The notes: generated from the letters alone by a model not told the origin. Numbered from the stretch's first letter, positions 47,315 through 58,633 are shown. The stretch: 64,000 bases of DNA from Lysinibacillus sphaericus OT4b.31 (GCF_000392615.1 NZ_KB933398.1:377729-441728), one strand, 5' to 3'. Numbers and translations: made by a program.

Positions 47315-48487
47315 ATGTCATCGATTAAAATGTTTGAAAAGCCACTTGGTATGCGTGATACATTTCCACAGATTTACGAAAAAGTAGAAGCTGTAAGACA
47401 GACAGGGCGAAAATTTTTACGCTCAAGGGGCTATGAATTTATAAAAACGCCGACGGTAGAATATTTTGATACGGTTGGTAAAGCATCTGCAATTTCTGAT
47501 GCACATCTATTCAAGTTAGTAGACAGCCAAGGCAACACGTTAGTACTTCGTCCAGATATGACCACACCAATTGCTCGAGTCGCTACATCAAAATTATTAA
47601 AAGAGATGATTCCGCTACGCTTAGCTTATTTTGCAAGTGTCTTTCGTGCACAAGAAACAGAAGGCGGCCGACCAGCAGAATTTGATCAAATGGGTATTGA
47701 GCTAATTGGTGATAACTCAGTATTTGCAGATGTTGAGGTCATTGTGACGGCAATGGAGCTATTGAAGCAATTTGGATTAAAAGATTTCAAAGTAACAATT
47801 GGACATGCAGGTGTACTAAATTGTATTTTACAGGACTATACAGAAAGCATTGAGCAAGAAAATACTTTACGCACATTACTTGTGCAACGCAACTATGTAG
47901 GCTTTGAGGAAGCTGTGGAATCATTTGATTTACCAAAAACAAAATCTGATGCGTTGCTGCAATTTATTGAGGAAGCAATGACTGTTAATGAAATTAAAGA
48001 TATTGAAAAGTATGTACGTAAAAATGATGCACTAGAATATATGCAACAACTTGCAAAATTACTCGAGGTAGCGAATTTGGCTGATTATGTAGCGTTTGAT
48101 TTTACACTTTCAAGCCATATGAATTATTACACAGGAATGCTGTTTGAGGTATTTGCATCTGGCAGTGGCTTCCCACTTGGAAACGGTGGTCGATATGACG
48201 GTTTACTTGAAGTATTTGGCTCAAAAGTAGGTGCTACAGGATTTAGTATCCGGGTGGACCGTTTGCTAGAAACGTTAGCAGGACAAACCGTTGAGAAGGA
48301 AGAGACATTTGTGGTGTTGTTTGAGGAGGAACACTATGAAGCGGCTCTTGAAAAGGTACAAGCCTTACGAGCGGCTGGTAAGAAGACAACTTTACAATTG
48401 GCAAGCAGTCTAGGCGATAAAGCTGCCTTTCAAGCACATTTTACAAAGGTAGTCGTTGTTGGACAGGGGGAAGATGACGGTGAATGA
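47315..48487 (+). CDS. hisZ: ATP phosphoribosyltransferase regulatory subunit HisZ
   Basis: This 390-residue class II histidyl-tRNA-synthetase-like protein lacks the anticodon-binding domain. It has [34 protein letters not shown] and [14 protein letters not shown]. It forms the hetero-octamer with the short HisG and is needed for its activity and histidine feedback. ATG 47315 follows GAGGAAG. It is the first gene of the operon and overlaps hisG by 14 bases. Confidence 0.93.
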   Translation: MSSIKMFEKPLGMRDTFPQIYEKVEAVRQTGRKFLRSRGYEFIKTPTVEYFDTVGKASAISDAHLFKLVDSQGNTLVLRPDMTTPIARVATSKLLKEMIPLRLAYFASVFRAQETEGGRPAEFDQMGIELIGDNSVFADVEVIVTAMELLKQFGLKDFKVTIGHAGVLNCILQDYTESIEQENTLRTLLVQRNYVGFEEAVESFDLPKTKSDALLQFIEEAMTVNEIKDIEKYVRKNDALEYMQQLAKLLEVANLADYVAFDFTLSSHMNYYTGMLFEVFASGSGFPLGNGGRYDGLLEVFGSKVGATGFSIRVDRLLETLAGQTVEKEETFVVLFEEEHYEAALEKVQALRAAGKKTTLQLASSLGDKAAFQAHFTKVVVVGQGEDDGE

Positions 48488-49103
48488 ATTAACAATTGCT
48501 ATGCCGAAAGGGCGTATTTTTGAAGAGGCATACCAAATGCTTATTGAAGCAGGCTTTAATTTACCGGAAGAAGTAGAGATGTCACGTAAATTAATGATTG
48601 AAATCCCTGAAGAGAAAATTCGTTTTATTTTAGCAAAACCAATGGATGTTCCTGTCTATGTGGAGCATGGTGTAGCTGATATTGGTATAGCGGGAAAAGA
48701 CGTATTATTGGAGCAACAGCGAGTGGTGCATGAATTGCTTGATTTGAAAATTAGTGCATGTTATATCGCTTCAGCAGGCTTACCTCATACAACGATGAAC
48801 GAAATTGCACCGAGAATTGCGACGAAGTATCCAAATATTGCGATGAAATATTATAAGGGTATTGGGGAGCAAGTCGAAATTATTGAATTAAACGGCTCAA
48901 TCGAATTGGCGCCAATGATTGGTTTAGCTGATCGCATTGTCGATATTGTATCAACAGGACGTACGCTCAAAGAAAATGGCTTAGTCGAGTATGAACATAT
49001 TACAGAAGTTTCATCTCGTTTAATCGCCAATCCAGTAAGCTATCGCATGAAGGGCGATCGAATAATCGACCTCGTGAAACGCTTAAAACAATGCGTCAAT
49101 TAA
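48474..49103 (+). CDS. hisG: ATP phosphoribosyltransferase HisG (short form)
   Basis: This 209-residue short-form HisG catalyses the first step of histidine synthesis, ATP plus PRPP. The motifs are [35 protein letters not shown] and [19 protein letters not shown]. The short form lacks the C-terminal regulatory domain and depends on HisZ encoded just upstream. ATG 48474 follows AGGGGG at close spacing; GTG 48480 is an alternative, while the longer TTG 48456 frame overlaps the site. Confidence 0.94.
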   Translation: MTVNELTIAMPKGRIFEEAYQMLIEAGFNLPEEVEMSRKLMIEIPEEKIRFILAKPMDVPVYVEHGVADIGIAGKDVLLEQQRVVHELLDLKISACYIASAGLPHTTMNEIAPRIATKYPNIAMKYYKGIGEQVEIIELNGSIELAPMIGLADRIVDIVSTGRTLKENGLVEYEHITEVSSRLIANPVSYRMKGDRIIDLVKRLKQCVN

Positions 49104-49117
49104 AGGGGGCTTTGTGA

Positions 49118-50392
49118 ATGAAGATTACCAAACTAGCAAAAGGAATTTCTTTAAAACGTCCACTTGAGGGCGGGAATGAAGAACAGTTACAGGTTGTGCG
49201 GCAGGTATTAGCAGATGTTCGAGCACAAGGCGATACAGCTGTACGTACCTATACAGAAAAGTGGGATGGCTTTGTACCAGATGAGTTACGTGTCACAAAA
49301 GAAGACATTGTAGCGGGTGCCAATGCGCTTGATGCTCAATTATATGCTGATTTGAAGGAAGCAGCGGATAATATTCGCCTCTATCATGAACAACAAATGC
49401 GCACAGGCTATCGTTTAGACTTAGCTGATGGCTCTTGGCTTGGACAGCGTATAACAGCACTGGAAGCAGTCGGTCTCTACGTTCCAGGGGGGACAGCAGC
49501 CTATCCATCATCGGTGTTAATGAATGTTATTCCTGCGAAAGTTGCAGGTGTAAAGCGTATTGTGATTACATCACCTGCAGGACGAGATGGGAAATTACCA
49601 GTTGGTGTGCTTGCAGCTGCGCATATTTTAGGGATAGAGGAACTATATAAAGTAGGTGGCGCACAGGCAATAGCGGCACTTGCATACGGCACAGAAACGA
49701 TTGCAGCAGTCGATAAAATAACAGGCCCAGGCAATATTTTTGTAGCACTTGCTAAACGAGAAGTTTTTGGGGAGGTAGCAATTGATATGATTGCGGGACC
49801 AAGTGAAATTGCAGTACTTGCAGATGACACAGCCTTTGCAGATGAAGTAGCAGCGGATCTGTTATCGCAGGCAGAACATGATAGACTGGCCTGTGCAATT
49901 TTAGTCACAACTTCTGAAGAGCTTGCACATAAGGTTGCAATTGAAGTGGAAAAGCAATTAGCCCTATTACCGCGTGAGGAAGTAGCGCGAGCATCCATTG
50001 AAAAATTTGGTGCGATTTATATTGCAGAAACGATGGCAGAGGCTGTTGATGCTATTAACTCATTGGCACCTGAACATTTAGAAATTGTCACGAAAAATGC
50101 AGAAGCTGTGGCACAGCAAGTACGTCATGCGGGTGGGATTTTCATTGGACGTTATAGCTCGGAGCCGGTTGGGGATTATTTTGCTGGTACAAATCATGTG
50201 TTACCAACCAATAGTACGGCACGCTTTGCAAGTGGTTTAAATGTTGACGATTTCGTGAAAAAATCGAGCATCGTTTATTATAGTGAAAAAACGTGGGCAG
50301 AAAATGTACCGAAAATTGCACGCTTAGCACGCATGGAAGGCTTAGAGGGCCATGCCCGTGCAGTAGAATCGCGTGGATGGGAAAAGGAGTAG
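49118..50392 (+). CDS. hisD: Histidinol dehydrogenase HisD
   Basis: This 424-residue enzyme of usual length oxidises histidinol to histidine in two NAD-dependent steps, the last of the pathway. The conserved segments are GLYVPGGTAAYPSSVLM, KITGPGNIFVALAKREVFG, IDMIAGPSEI, LLSQAEHD with zinc-binding Gln and His, and LAPEHLEI. ATG 49118 follows AAAGGGGGC. It is 14 bases after hisG. Confidence 0.95.
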   Translation: MKITKLAKGISLKRPLEGGNEEQLQVVRQVLADVRAQGDTAVRTYTEKWDGFVPDELRVTKEDIVAGANALDAQLYADLKEAADNIRLYHEQQMRTGYRLDLADGSWLGQRITALEAVGLYVPGGTAAYPSSVLMNVIPAKVAGVKRIVITSPAGRDGKLPVGVLAAAHILGIEELYKVGGAQAIAALAYGTETIAAVDKITGPGNIFVALAKREVFGEVAIDMIAGPSEIAVLADDTAFADEVAADLLSQAEHDRLACAILVTTSEELAHKVAIEVEKQLALLPREEVARASIEKFGAIYIAETMAEAVDAINSLAPEHLEIVTKNAEAVAQQVRHAGGIFIGRYSSEPVGDYFAGTNHVLPTNSTARFASGLNVDDFVKKSSIVYYSEKTWAENVPKIARLARMEGLEGHARAVESRGWEKE

Positions 50393-50396
50393 CACG

Positions 50397-50996
50397 ATGA
50401 CAGAAAAGAAACGCTATGCAATGGTAGAACGTAAAACAAAAGAAACGCAAATTTCTGTGGCTATTGATTTAGACGGCGAAGGAAAAGCAGACATTAAAAC
50501 AGGTGTTGGCTTTATGGATCATATGCTTGATTTATTTATTAAGCATGGTCTTTTTGACGGCACTATACAAGCTAGTGGTGATACATATATTGACGATCAT
50601 CATACGACAGAAGATTTAGGCATTGTTTTAGGCCAAGCAATTCGTGAGGCGTTAGGAGATAAAAAGGGCATTAAACGTTATGGGAGTGCTTTTGTTCCGA
50701 TGGATGATGCCCTTGCGCAAGTTGTGGTGGATTGTTCAAATCGCCCCCATTTAGAATACCGCGTACCAGACCTAAAAGAGAAGGTAGGCACGTTTGATAC
50801 AGAATTAGTGCATGAGTTTTTATGGAAATTCACGCTAGAAGCACGTATGAATGTCCATGTCATCGTACCATATGGACATAATACACATCACATTATCGAA
50901 GCAATTTTCAAAGCCTTAGCACGTGCGATAGATGCGGCAGTAGAGATTGATCCACGTGTCAAAGGCGTGCCGTCAACAAAGGGGCTGTTAACGTGA
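50397..50996 (+). CDS. hisB: Imidazoleglycerol-phosphate dehydratase HisB
   Basis: This 199-residue monofunctional dehydratase lacks the phosphatase domain found in enterobacteria. It has the metal-binding repeats GFMDHMLD, DDHHTTEDLG and the distal YGHNTHHIIEAIFKALARA. ATG 50397 lies seven bases behind AAGGAG; the longer frame into hisD is not needed. It overlaps hisH by four bases. The histidinol-phosphatase must come from a gene elsewhere. Confidence 0.94.
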   Translation: MTEKKRYAMVERKTKETQISVAIDLDGEGKADIKTGVGFMDHMLDLFIKHGLFDGTIQASGDTYIDDHHTTEDLGIVLGQAIREALGDKKGIKRYGSAFVPMDDALAQVVVDCSNRPHLEYRVPDLKEKVGTFDTELVHEFLWKFTLEARMNVHVIVPYGHNTHHIIEAIFKALARAIDAAVEIDPRVKGVPSTKGLLT

Positions 50997-51625
50997 AAAT
51001 TGGTGTGATTGATTATGGGATGGGCAACTTATTCAGTGTTGAACAGGCTCTAAAGCGTCTTGGATGTGACGTCAATGTCACAGCGGATGTAAATGAGCTT
51101 GATACTGCTGACGCTCTTTTATTACCAGGAGTTGGTGCGTTTCCTGATGCGATGAAGCGACTGGCTGACACAAATTTAACTAGTTATTTACACAAGGTGA
51201 AAGCAGAAAATCGTCCATTGCTTGGCATTTGCTTAGGAATGCAATTACTATTCGATGACAGTGATGAGGTTTCATCAACGAAAGGCTTAGGTTTCTTTAA
51301 AGGGAGTATTCAACGTTTTAGCGGTGTGCACGAGGGGCAACAATACCGTGTGCCACACATGGGTTGGAATGAACTAGTTATGGCTAACCGCCCAGCTTGG
51401 CTAAAGGACGAGGTGCCGGCGAAGCATGTCTACTTCGTCCATTCATTTTATGCAACGGGCATGGATGCCAATGAGCTTGTTGCTTATGCAGATTATCAAG
51501 GAATCAAGGTACCAGGCATTGTCGCGAATGGTGCTATTACGGGAATGCAGTTCCATCCTGAAAAGTCGGGAGAACTTGGTGTGTACTTATTAGAACAATG
51601 GTTAAAAGGGGTGGCAACGTGCTAA
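50993..51625 (+). CDS. hisH: Imidazole glycerol phosphate synthase glutamine amidotransferase HisH
   Basis: This 210-residue class I amidotransferase delivers ammonia to HisF. The nucleophile Cys is in [15 protein letters not shown] (near residue 80), and the His/Glu dyad is in [11 protein letters not shown]. The GTG start at 50993 overlaps hisB. Its end overlaps hisF by seven bases. In B. subtilis hisA lies between these two genes; here nothing does. Confidence 0.94.
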   Translation: MKIGVIDYGMGNLFSVEQALKRLGCDVNVTADVNELDTADALLLPGVGAFPDAMKRLADTNLTSYLHKVKAENRPLLGICLGMQLLFDDSDEVSSTKGLGFFKGSIQRFSGVHEGQQYRVPHMGWNELVMANRPAWLKDEVPAKHVYFVHSFYATGMDANELVAYADYQGIKVPGIVANGAITGMQFHPEKSGELGVYLLEQWLKGVATC

Positions 51626-52380
51626 CAAAGCGTATTATTCCATGTCTGGATGTCAAAGAAGGGCGTGTTGTCAAAGGTGTTCAGTTCGTGTCATTAAGGG
51701 ATGCAGGGGACCCTGTAGAGCTTGCAAAGTTTTATGATGAGCAAGGGGCGGATGAGCTGGTGTTCCTTGATATTTCGGCATCCCATGAAGGGCGTGAAAC
51801 TATGGTAGATGTGGTGCGCCAAACAGCAGTGGCACTTGCCATTCCCTTTACGGTCGGTGGTGGTATTCGTACACTAGATGATATGAAACGAATCTTGCGA
51901 GCTGGTGCTGATAAAGTATCCGTCAATACCTCTGCTTTAGAACGTCCAGAGCTTATCAAAGAAGGTTCTGACTACTTCGGGGCACAATGTATTGTTGTAG
52001 CAATTGATGCGCGCTATAGTGAAGAAGACGGCACATGGATGGTCTATACACATGGTGGGCGCAATAAAACAGCTTGGCAAGTAACTGAGTGGGCAAAGGA
52101 AGCTGTGCGTTTAGGTGCTGGTGAGATTTTATTAACAAGTATGAATCAAGACGGTGAGAAGTCTGGTTTTGATTTGGCATTAACAAAAGTGGTACGAGAG
52201 GCTGTGACAGTGCCTGTAATTGCTAGTGGCGGTGCAGGGAATGCCGAACATTTTTACGAAGTATTAACAGCAGACGTTGATGCAGATGCAGCACTTGCGG
52301 CATCCATCTTCCACTATAAAGAAACGAGTGTAGCGCAAGTAAAAGAGTACTTACGTGAAAAAGGAGTGGCAGTAAGATGA
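51619..52380 (+). CDS. hisF: Imidazole glycerol phosphate synthase cyclase HisF
   Basis: This is a 253-residue (beta/alpha)8 cyclase subunit with [20 protein letters not shown] at the N terminus, [28 protein letters not shown] and VIASGGAGN, the two phosphate-binding halves. Both catalytic Asp positions appear present (in CLDVK and AIDAR). The GTG start at 51619 follows AAAAGGGGTGG; an in-frame ATG at 51598 lies inside hisH. It overlaps hisI by four bases. It is a HisF, not a HisA. Confidence 0.94.
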   Translation: MLTKRIIPCLDVKEGRVVKGVQFVSLRDAGDPVELAKFYDEQGADELVFLDISASHEGRETMVDVVRQTAVALAIPFTVGGGIRTLDDMKRILRAGADKVSVNTSALERPELIKEGSDYFGAQCIVVAIDARYSEEDGTWMVYTHGGRNKTAWQVTEWAKEAVRLGAGEILLTSMNQDGEKSGFDLALTKVVREAVTVPVIASGGAGNAEHFYEVLTADVDADAALAASIFHYKETSVAQVKEYLREKGVAVR

Positions 52381-52994
52381 TTGACAACATTAAATTTGAC
52401 GATATAGGTCTTGTTACGGCAGTAGTTCAAGACGCCAATACAAAGGAAGTATTAACCGTAGCATACATGAACAAAGAATCCTTGGATAAAACAATTGAAT
52501 CTGGTGAAACTTGGTTCTACTCACGTTCACGTCAAGAACTTTGGCATAAAGGTGCTACAAGTAGTCATACCCAAAAGGTCGTATCCATTAAAGCGGATTG
52601 TGACGGCGATGCACTAGTCATTGAAGTGCTTCCAGCAGGACCTGCTTGCCATAACGGTACGACTTCTTGCTTTACAGAAATTCTTCAAGAAAATGCGAAA
52701 GTTGGCTCAGTCGGTATTATTCCAGAGCTTATGAAAATCATTGAAAAACGTGAACAAGAAATGCCAGATGGTGCGTATACTACATATTTATTTGATAAAG
52801 GCATCGATAAAATTTGTAAAAAAGTTGGTGAAGAAGCTACAGAAGTTGTCATCGGTGCGAAAAACCGGGATGCAGAGGAAGTTAAATGGGAAGCGGCAGA
52901 TTTAATCTATCATTTATTAGTATTGTTACAAGAACAGAAAGTAAATGTTTTTGACGTATTACATGTGTTGGAAAAACGTCACGAGGAGAAATAA
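52377..52994 (+). CDS. hisI: Bifunctional phosphoribosyl-AMP cyclohydrolase/phosphoribosyl-ATP pyrophosphatase HisIE
   Basis: This is a 205-residue fusion. The N-terminal HisI domain (about 1-110) has [17 protein letters not shown], the zinc ligands in KADCDGDA and CHNGTTSCF. The C-terminal HisE domain (about 115-205) has [16 protein letters not shown] and [13 protein letters not shown]. Together they convert phosphoribosyl-ATP to the ProFAR intermediate. ATG 52377 overlaps hisF. It is the last his gene; a small hairpin follows at 53037. Confidence 0.95.
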   Translation: MIDNIKFDDIGLVTAVVQDANTKEVLTVAYMNKESLDKTIESGETWFYSRSRQELWHKGATSSHTQKVVSIKADCDGDALVIEVLPAGPACHNGTTSCFTEILQENAKVGSVGIIPELMKIIEKREQEMPDGAYTTYLFDKGIDKICKKVGEEATEVVIGAKNRDAEEVKWEAADLIYHLLVLLQEQKVNVFDVLHVLEKRHEEK

Positions 52995-53036
52995 CAGCAT
53001 ATCGCTTATAGTATGGTATAATGAAAGTTACTGTAA

Positions 53037-53066
53037 AAGGAACGTGTGATGCGTTCCTTATTTCTT
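53037..53066 (+). terminator. Hairpin after the his operon
   Basis: AAGGAACG pairs with CGTTCCTT around a 7-nt loop, followed by ATTTCTTGTTT. A TATAAT at 53017-53022 just before it suggests a promoter for the next gene, so it may act as a leader hairpin instead of the his terminator. Confidence 0.6.
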
Positions 53067-53083
53067 GTTTCGGAGGAAATATT

Positions 53084-54607
53084 TTGGAAAAGAAACGTCA
53101 AAAAGAAAGTCAAACGAATGTCGTATCGTTCATTCCAACAGGCGACTATTATTATAAAAAATCAATTCAAGCGATGAATAGTGGGCAAATGAATAAAGCG
53201 TATAAATATCTACAACGTGCTGTGGATTTAAGCCCAGATGATCCGATGATTTTAATGCAACTAGCGATTGTAGAGCTGGACGGTCAACGTTTTGAGGAAG
53301 CGTATGATCTACTTCGTCGTGCCTATCAAATAGACCCAGATGAGCCAGAGATAATTTTTTATATGGCTGAGGTGTCTGGATGCGTCGGAATGATTCAGGA
53401 TGCGAAACGATTTGCACAGCAATATTTGCAAATGGAGCCAGAGGGTGCCTATGCAGATGAAGCGGCTGAAATTTTGGATTTTGTCGCTTTTGAGCAGGAT
53501 GATTTTGAAGAGCAAGAAGGTTCAGGGGAGGATTTATATCGTCAAGAACAGGCACGACGTTGCATGGAAAAGGGCGATTTCCCTGAAGCTATTAGCATTT
53601 TGGAAGTTTTAATTGAAGATAGACCTGAATTTTGGTCGGCTTATAACAATTTAGCATTGGCTTATTTTTATGTTGGAGAGGCTGAGCAAGCAAAAGCATT
53701 ATTGAATACAGTATTGCGTGATAATAAGGGGAATTTACATGCATTATGTAATTTAACTGTCATCGCGTACTATGAAAAAAACGATGAGGAATTAAAGGCA
53801 CTTTTAGAGGTGCTTGTGAAAATTCAGCCATATGCTTGGGAGCATCGTTATAAACTAGGCGCAACGTTAGCGCTTATCGGACAATATGAATTAGCCTTTA
53901 AATGGCTGCGTAGTATGCAAAAACGTGGTTATTTGGGGGATGCGGGATTCTATTTCTGGTTATCACATGCGGCTTATTTTTCGGGGCATGAAGATATTTC
54001 AAAAAGTGCTTGGGCACTGTTGCTAGAACAAGATCCAGAAAAAGAGGGCTTTGAGCCTTGGCGTCAACAGGAAAACATCTTTGAGCTTGATGCATTAGAA
54101 CACGATCGCGAATTTATTGTGGAGAAGCTCGAAAGTAGTTATGCAAGCGACCGAATCTTTGGCTTATTTTTATTAAGCCGTACAGCGCATAAACAAGAGA
54201 TTATAGCTCACCCAAAATGGATTGATGTTGAGCAATATAATGCGTTTGAAAAACTGTTTTTGGCCTATGCACTAGGCCATCAATTTGATGAGAAAAACAA
54301 AGTGGAGGCAAGCTTTTTACGTGCAGTAAAGGTACCAGAGATTCTACTAGAGCAGTATGGGAAGCTCACATCTGTTGTCACGCCAATGTTTCAAATGTGG
54401 TTTGTACTATGTGAACAAGCACTTACGCAAAATTATCGCTTTACGAACCCAGCGGCGATTGCTGGAGCAAATGATTATTTATTCCGCTCATCTCGCATGT
54501 TAAAGGTGACGAAAAAGGACATTGCTGCGCAATATGGAATATCTGTATCAACATTATCGAAATACATTGATGACATTTTGCTATTTTTACCAAACAGTCA
54601 TAATTAG
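53084..54607 (+). CDS. TPR protein with C-terminal helix-turn-helix (YvcD-like)
   Basis: This 507-residue soluble protein has TPR repeats across about residues 25-310 (DYYYKKSIQAMNSGQMNKAY, YKYLQRAVDLSPDDPMILM, AYNNLALAYFYVGEAEQAKA). A helical middle follows, then a final segment KKDIAAQYGISVSTLSKYID that reads as a helix-turn-helix. The TTG start at 53084 follows GGAGG at good spacing; the longer frame has no site. Its position between his and trxB matches B. subtilis yvcD. The function is unknown; protein-protein and perhaps DNA contacts are implied. Confidence 0.78.
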   Translation: MEKKRQKESQTNVVSFIPTGDYYYKKSIQAMNSGQMNKAYKYLQRAVDLSPDDPMILMQLAIVELDGQRFEEAYDLLRRAYQIDPDEPEIIFYMAEVSGCVGMIQDAKRFAQQYLQMEPEGAYADEAAEILDFVAFEQDDFEEQEGSGEDLYRQEQARRCMEKGDFPEAISILEVLIEDRPEFWSAYNNLALAYFYVGEAEQAKALLNTVLRDNKGNLHALCNLTVIAYYEKNDEELKALLEVLVKIQPYAWEHRYKLGATLALIGQYELAFKWLRSMQKRGYLGDAGFYFWLSHAAYFSGHEDISKSAWALLLEQDPEKEGFEPWRQQENIFELDALEHDREFIVEKLESSYASDRIFGLFLLSRTAHKQEIIAHPKWIDVEQYNAFEKLFLAYALGHQFDEKNKVEASFLRAVKVPEILLEQYGKLTSVVTPMFQMWFVLCEQALTQNYRFTNPAAIAGANDYLFRSSRMLKVTKKDIAAQYGISVSTLSKYIDDILLFLPNSHN

Positions 54608-54827
54608 ACTGTGAGCAACATAGTTGAATAACTTTATACTTTCACATACGATGAACATACTAACATTATTATAAAGTGAAGCTTTAATCGGTAGGGTTTT
54701 TCTTCATCCTCGCTGATTATTCGTTGAACCACTCAGGTATTACAGGTGCTTGATTTATGACTTATCCTGCAATTCTAAGTGAAGTCGTGGCACCTGTGAG
54801 TACGAGAAAAAAGCAATAAAAGTTTAG

Positions 54828-55784
<957 letters not shown>

Positions 55785-55848
55785 TTACATTTCCGGTTAA
55801 TGCCGGAAAAAAATACAATTTTTAATAAGGTTTTAATATTGCTGTAAC

Positions 55849-55878
55849 TTGAATGACATATAAAAGGTGTATTATACA
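55849..55878 (+). promoter_or_regulatory. Candidate promoter of a small RNA
   Basis: TTGAAT (55849-55854) and TTATAC/TATACA (55872-55878) are 17-18 bp apart. About 80 bases later a strong terminator follows with no reading frame between. Confidence 0.5.
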
Positions 55879-55883
55879 AAGTG

Positions 55884-55958
55884 TAATTAGCAATCCCCCT
55901 TTTATTTTGTTTAGTAGGTTGTTTCCGCCTAAATTAGGTGGTGGCAACCTATTTTTTT
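55884..55958 (+). ncRNA. Candidate small RNA downstream of trxB
   Basis: A roughly 75-nt transcript is predicted from a promoter-like pair at 55849-55878 to a strong terminator at 55915-55958. The 5' part contains a C-rich stretch, CAATCCCCC, that could pair with ribosome binding sites. No ORF with a ribosome binding site is present. It matches no RNA family that I recognise, and the start point is estimated. Confidence 0.35.
55915..55958 (+). terminator. Strong terminator in the trxB-yvcI gap
   Basis: TAGGTTG...CAACCTA encloses a second stem, CCGCCTA/TAGGTGG, and is followed by seven T residues. A weaker dyad CCTACATGC/GCATGTAGG follows at 55997-56027. The rest of the gap to 56274 shows only a TATAAT-like element at about 56235, probably for yvcI. 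Confidence 0.88.
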
Positions 55959-56274
55959 GATGTCTATGCATCACATGCTTGATTTGACTATTGAACCCTA
56001 CATGCTTGCAGCTAAAGGGCATGTAGGATGTACTTTTTCACCAGATTGACGCTGTTTGTTATTTCCATGATGTTTTAGCAATAGGGAAAAAATTTTGCAC
56101 ATACACTAGTGTCATAGCAGACAATAATGTTGTCATGAAAGACGATAAAGTCAGTGGCAAAGGCACAAACTGCATTTACTAGTGAAAGAAGCACATAGAT
56201 GTGAAATCAGGACAAACGCTGACAGGTCTTGTTATAATAAGAGGTAGAATGCAAAAGAGATTAGAGGTGTGTCT

Positions 56275-56742
56275 ATGCAAAGAATTGCGAATTTAATTGC
56301 CATAAAAGACGGCCAAGTATTGTTACTTCAAAAGCCAAGACGTGGCTGGTATGTAGCACCAGGAGGGAAAATGGAGAGCGGTGAGTCGATATATGAAGCC
56401 GCTGTACGTGAGTTTCAAGAAGAGACAAATGTAACACCAGTAAATGCACATTTAAAGGGTGTGTATACAATGGTCATAAAAGATAATAACGTCATGGTTG
56501 ACGAATGGATGCTTTACACCTTTGTTGCGAAAGATATAGAGGGTGTACCATTTGAAGAAACGAGAGAAGGTAAGCTTGCATGGCACCCAGTTGAGGATTT
56601 GAAGCATCTGCCAATGGCTGAGGGTGATCGAACAAATTTACAATTTGCTGTTTCACAATCGGGTGTTCAGTATGGTACGTTTGAATATACGTCGAACTTT
56701 GAATTACTTCATGAGAAAATACAAATATCATTAGAACAATAA
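56275..56742 (+). CDS. yvcI: Nudix hydrolase YvcI
   Basis: This 155-residue Nudix protein has the box GGKMESGESIYEAAVREFQ followed by EET (residues about 28-50), carrying the REx2EE core. YvcI-like enzymes hydrolyse nucleoside diphosphate derivatives; the in vivo substrate is uncertain. ATG 56275 follows GAGGTG, which overlaps the upstream GTG alternative at 56269. It is the first gene of yvcI-rapZ-glmR-whiA-crh, nine bases before rapZ. Confidence 0.88.
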   Translation: MQRIANLIAIKDGQVLLLQKPRRGWYVAPGGKMESGESIYEAAVREFQEETNVTPVNAHLKGVYTMVIKDNNVMVDEWMLYTFVAKDIEGVPFEETREGKLAWHPVEDLKHLPMAEGDRTNLQFAVSQSGVQYGTFEYTSNFELLHEKIQISLEQ

Positions 56743-56751
56743 AGGAGTTGC

Positions 56752-57645
56752 ATGACAGTGGTGGTTGAGAGCCAACAATGTACGCATGAATTGGTCATTA
56801 TTACAGGAATGTCTGGAGCTGGAAAAACAGTAGCTATTCAAAGCTTTGAGGATTTAGGGTATTACTGTATTGATAATTTACCACCAGCATTACTTACAAC
56901 TTTTTTAACCTTGCTTAAAGATTCAGGTAAAAATTTTACACGTATTGCAGCTGTCATGGATATGCGTGGCGGCGACTTTTTTGATTCTCTTATAGGCGCA
57001 CTTGACCATATACTAAAAGAAGGCGGTATTGTTGTGCGCATTTTATTTTTAGATGCGGATGACGGAACCCTCGTTAGACGCTATAAAGAAACGAGACGTG
57101 CGCATCCATTAGCTGTAACAGGTTTACCATTAGACGGCATAAAACAAGAACGGGAATTATTGTCTGAGGTAAAAAGTCGTGCTAAATTCGTTTATGATAC
57201 ATCGAACATGAAACCTAGACAGTTACGAGAAAAAATTGTCAAAGAATTTGCAAGTGATGCAGACAATATTTTTTCTGTAAATATTATGTCCTTTGGATTT
57301 AAGCACGGTATGCCAATCGATGCGGATTTAGTTTTCGATGTCCGATTTTTAAAAAATCCTTATTATATAGAAGAATTACGCCCTAAAACAGGTTTACAAA
57401 CAGAAGTTTCTTCCTATGTACTTGCTTTAGCGGATACACAAATACTTATTCAAAAACTAACTGATTTGTTTGAATTTATGATTCCACTCTATAAACTAGA
57501 GGGGAAATCGCAACTTGTTATTGCTTTTGGTTGTACAGGGGGACAGCATCGATCGGTGACATTAGCAGAATATTTTGGTGAATATTTAACCAAAAAAGAA
57601 AATGCTGTTATTACGCACCGTGACATCAATCGAAGAAAGGATTGA
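56752..57645 (+). CDS. rapZ: RNase adapter/nucleotide-binding protein RapZ (YvcJ)
   Basis: This 297-residue protein has the P-loop GMSGAGKT (residues 19-26), a Walker-B-like LFLDADD, and the C-terminal motif [15 protein letters not shown]. It matches RapZ/YvcJ. In enterobacteria RapZ steers GlmZ sRNA decay; in Bacillus YvcJ binds and hydrolyses nucleotides and affects competence. ATG 56752 follows AAAGGAG. It is followed after four bases by glmR. Confidence 0.94.
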   Translation: MTVVVESQQCTHELVIITGMSGAGKTVAIQSFEDLGYYCIDNLPPALLTTFLTLLKDSGKNFTRIAAVMDMRGGDFFDSLIGALDHILKEGGIVVRILFLDADDGTLVRRYKETRRAHPLAVTGLPLDGIKQERELLSEVKSRAKFVYDTSNMKPRQLREKIVKEFASDADNIFSVNIMSFGFKHGMPIDADLVFDVRFLKNPYYIEELRPKTGLQTEVSSYVLALADTQILIQKLTDLFEFMIPLYKLEGKSQLVIAFGCTGGQHRSVTLAEYFGEYLTKKENAVITHRDINRRKD

Positions 57646-57649
57646 GTGA

Positions 57650-58633
57650 ATGGGAAAAAAGCAAACCAGGCTTGTTGTTATAGGTGGCGGGACGGGGCTT
57701 TCTACGTTGCTCCGTGGCTTAAAGCATCATCCGTTTGATATCACTGCTATTGTCACAGTAGCAGATGATGGAGGCTCTTCAGGGCGTTTACGGGATGATT
57801 ATGATATTCCCCCTCCTGGGGATGTCCGCAACGTAATTGCTGCTTTATCGGATGTAGAGCCACTTGTAGAGCAAATGTTTCAATACCGTTTTTCAGCATC
57901 AGAGGATTTAAGTGGACACTCGTTAGGTAATTTAATGTTAACAGCTTTGACAGATATAACTGGAGATTTTAATCATGCAATTAGCGAAATGGGGAAGGTA
58001 TTAAAAGTACATGGTCGTGTGATTCCAGCGGCTAATAAGAAAATTTCATTACATGCAGAGCTAGAGGACGGCTCAATTATAGAGGGTGAGTCTAAAATTC
58101 CATTAGCTAAAAGTCGCGTTAATCGAGTTTTTTTAGTACCAGACAATGTGCAACCGTTACCAGAAGCAATCCGTGCTATAAATCGGGCAGACTATATTTT
58201 AATTGGTCCAGGCAGCTTATATACAAGTATTATTCCAAATTTGCTTGTGAAAGGAATTGGAGAAGCTGTTGTAAAGGCCAAGGGGCGTAAAATATATGTT
58301 TGTAATTTAATGACACAAAAAGGTGAAACTATTTCTTATACAGCAGGCGATCATGTTCAAGCTATCTATAAACATGTTGGGGATTCCTTTATCGATTCTA
58401 TTTTAGTGAATGACGAAAAATTACCTCATCCTGTAAAGGAGCTTTATAAGGAAGAATGTGCTGAGCCAGTAACATTTGATGTTGCGAAGCTTGAAAGTAT
58501 GGGTTTAGAGGTTATTAAACGAGATATTGCCACAATTCGACCGGATGGAACGGTTCGTCATAATGCTGCTAATTGTGCTGAATGGCTTGTAGATTATGCC
58601 AATATCTATAAACGTAAAGAAGTGAACCTATAA
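57650..58633 (+). CDS. glmR: GlmR (YvcK) UDP-GlcNAc-binding regulator
   Basis: This 327-residue protein of the YvcK/CofD-like family has the N-terminal VVIGGGTGLSTLLRGLKHH, the VADDGGSSGRLR loop and LGNLMLTALTDITGDF. In B. subtilis GlmR binds UDP-GlcNAc and stimulates GlmS, steering carbon to cell-wall precursors, and is needed on gluconeogenic substrates. ATG 57650 is preceded by GAAAGGATTGAGTG at short distance from the rapZ stop. It is co-transcribed with rapZ, whiA and crh. Confidence 0.94.
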   Translation: MGKKQTRLVVIGGGTGLSTLLRGLKHHPFDITAIVTVADDGGSSGRLRDDYDIPPPGDVRNVIAALSDVEPLVEQMFQYRFSASEDLSGHSLGNLMLTALTDITGDFNHAISEMGKVLKVHGRVIPAANKKISLHAELEDGSIIEGESKIPLAKSRVNRVFLVPDNVQPLPEAIRAINRADYILIGPGSLYTSIIPNLLVKGIGEAVVKAKGRKIYVCNLMTQKGETISYTAGDHVQAIYKHVGDSFIDSILVNDEKLPHPVKELYKEECAEPVTFDVAKLESMGLEVIKRDIATIRPDGTVRHNAANCAEWLVDYANIYKRKEVNL

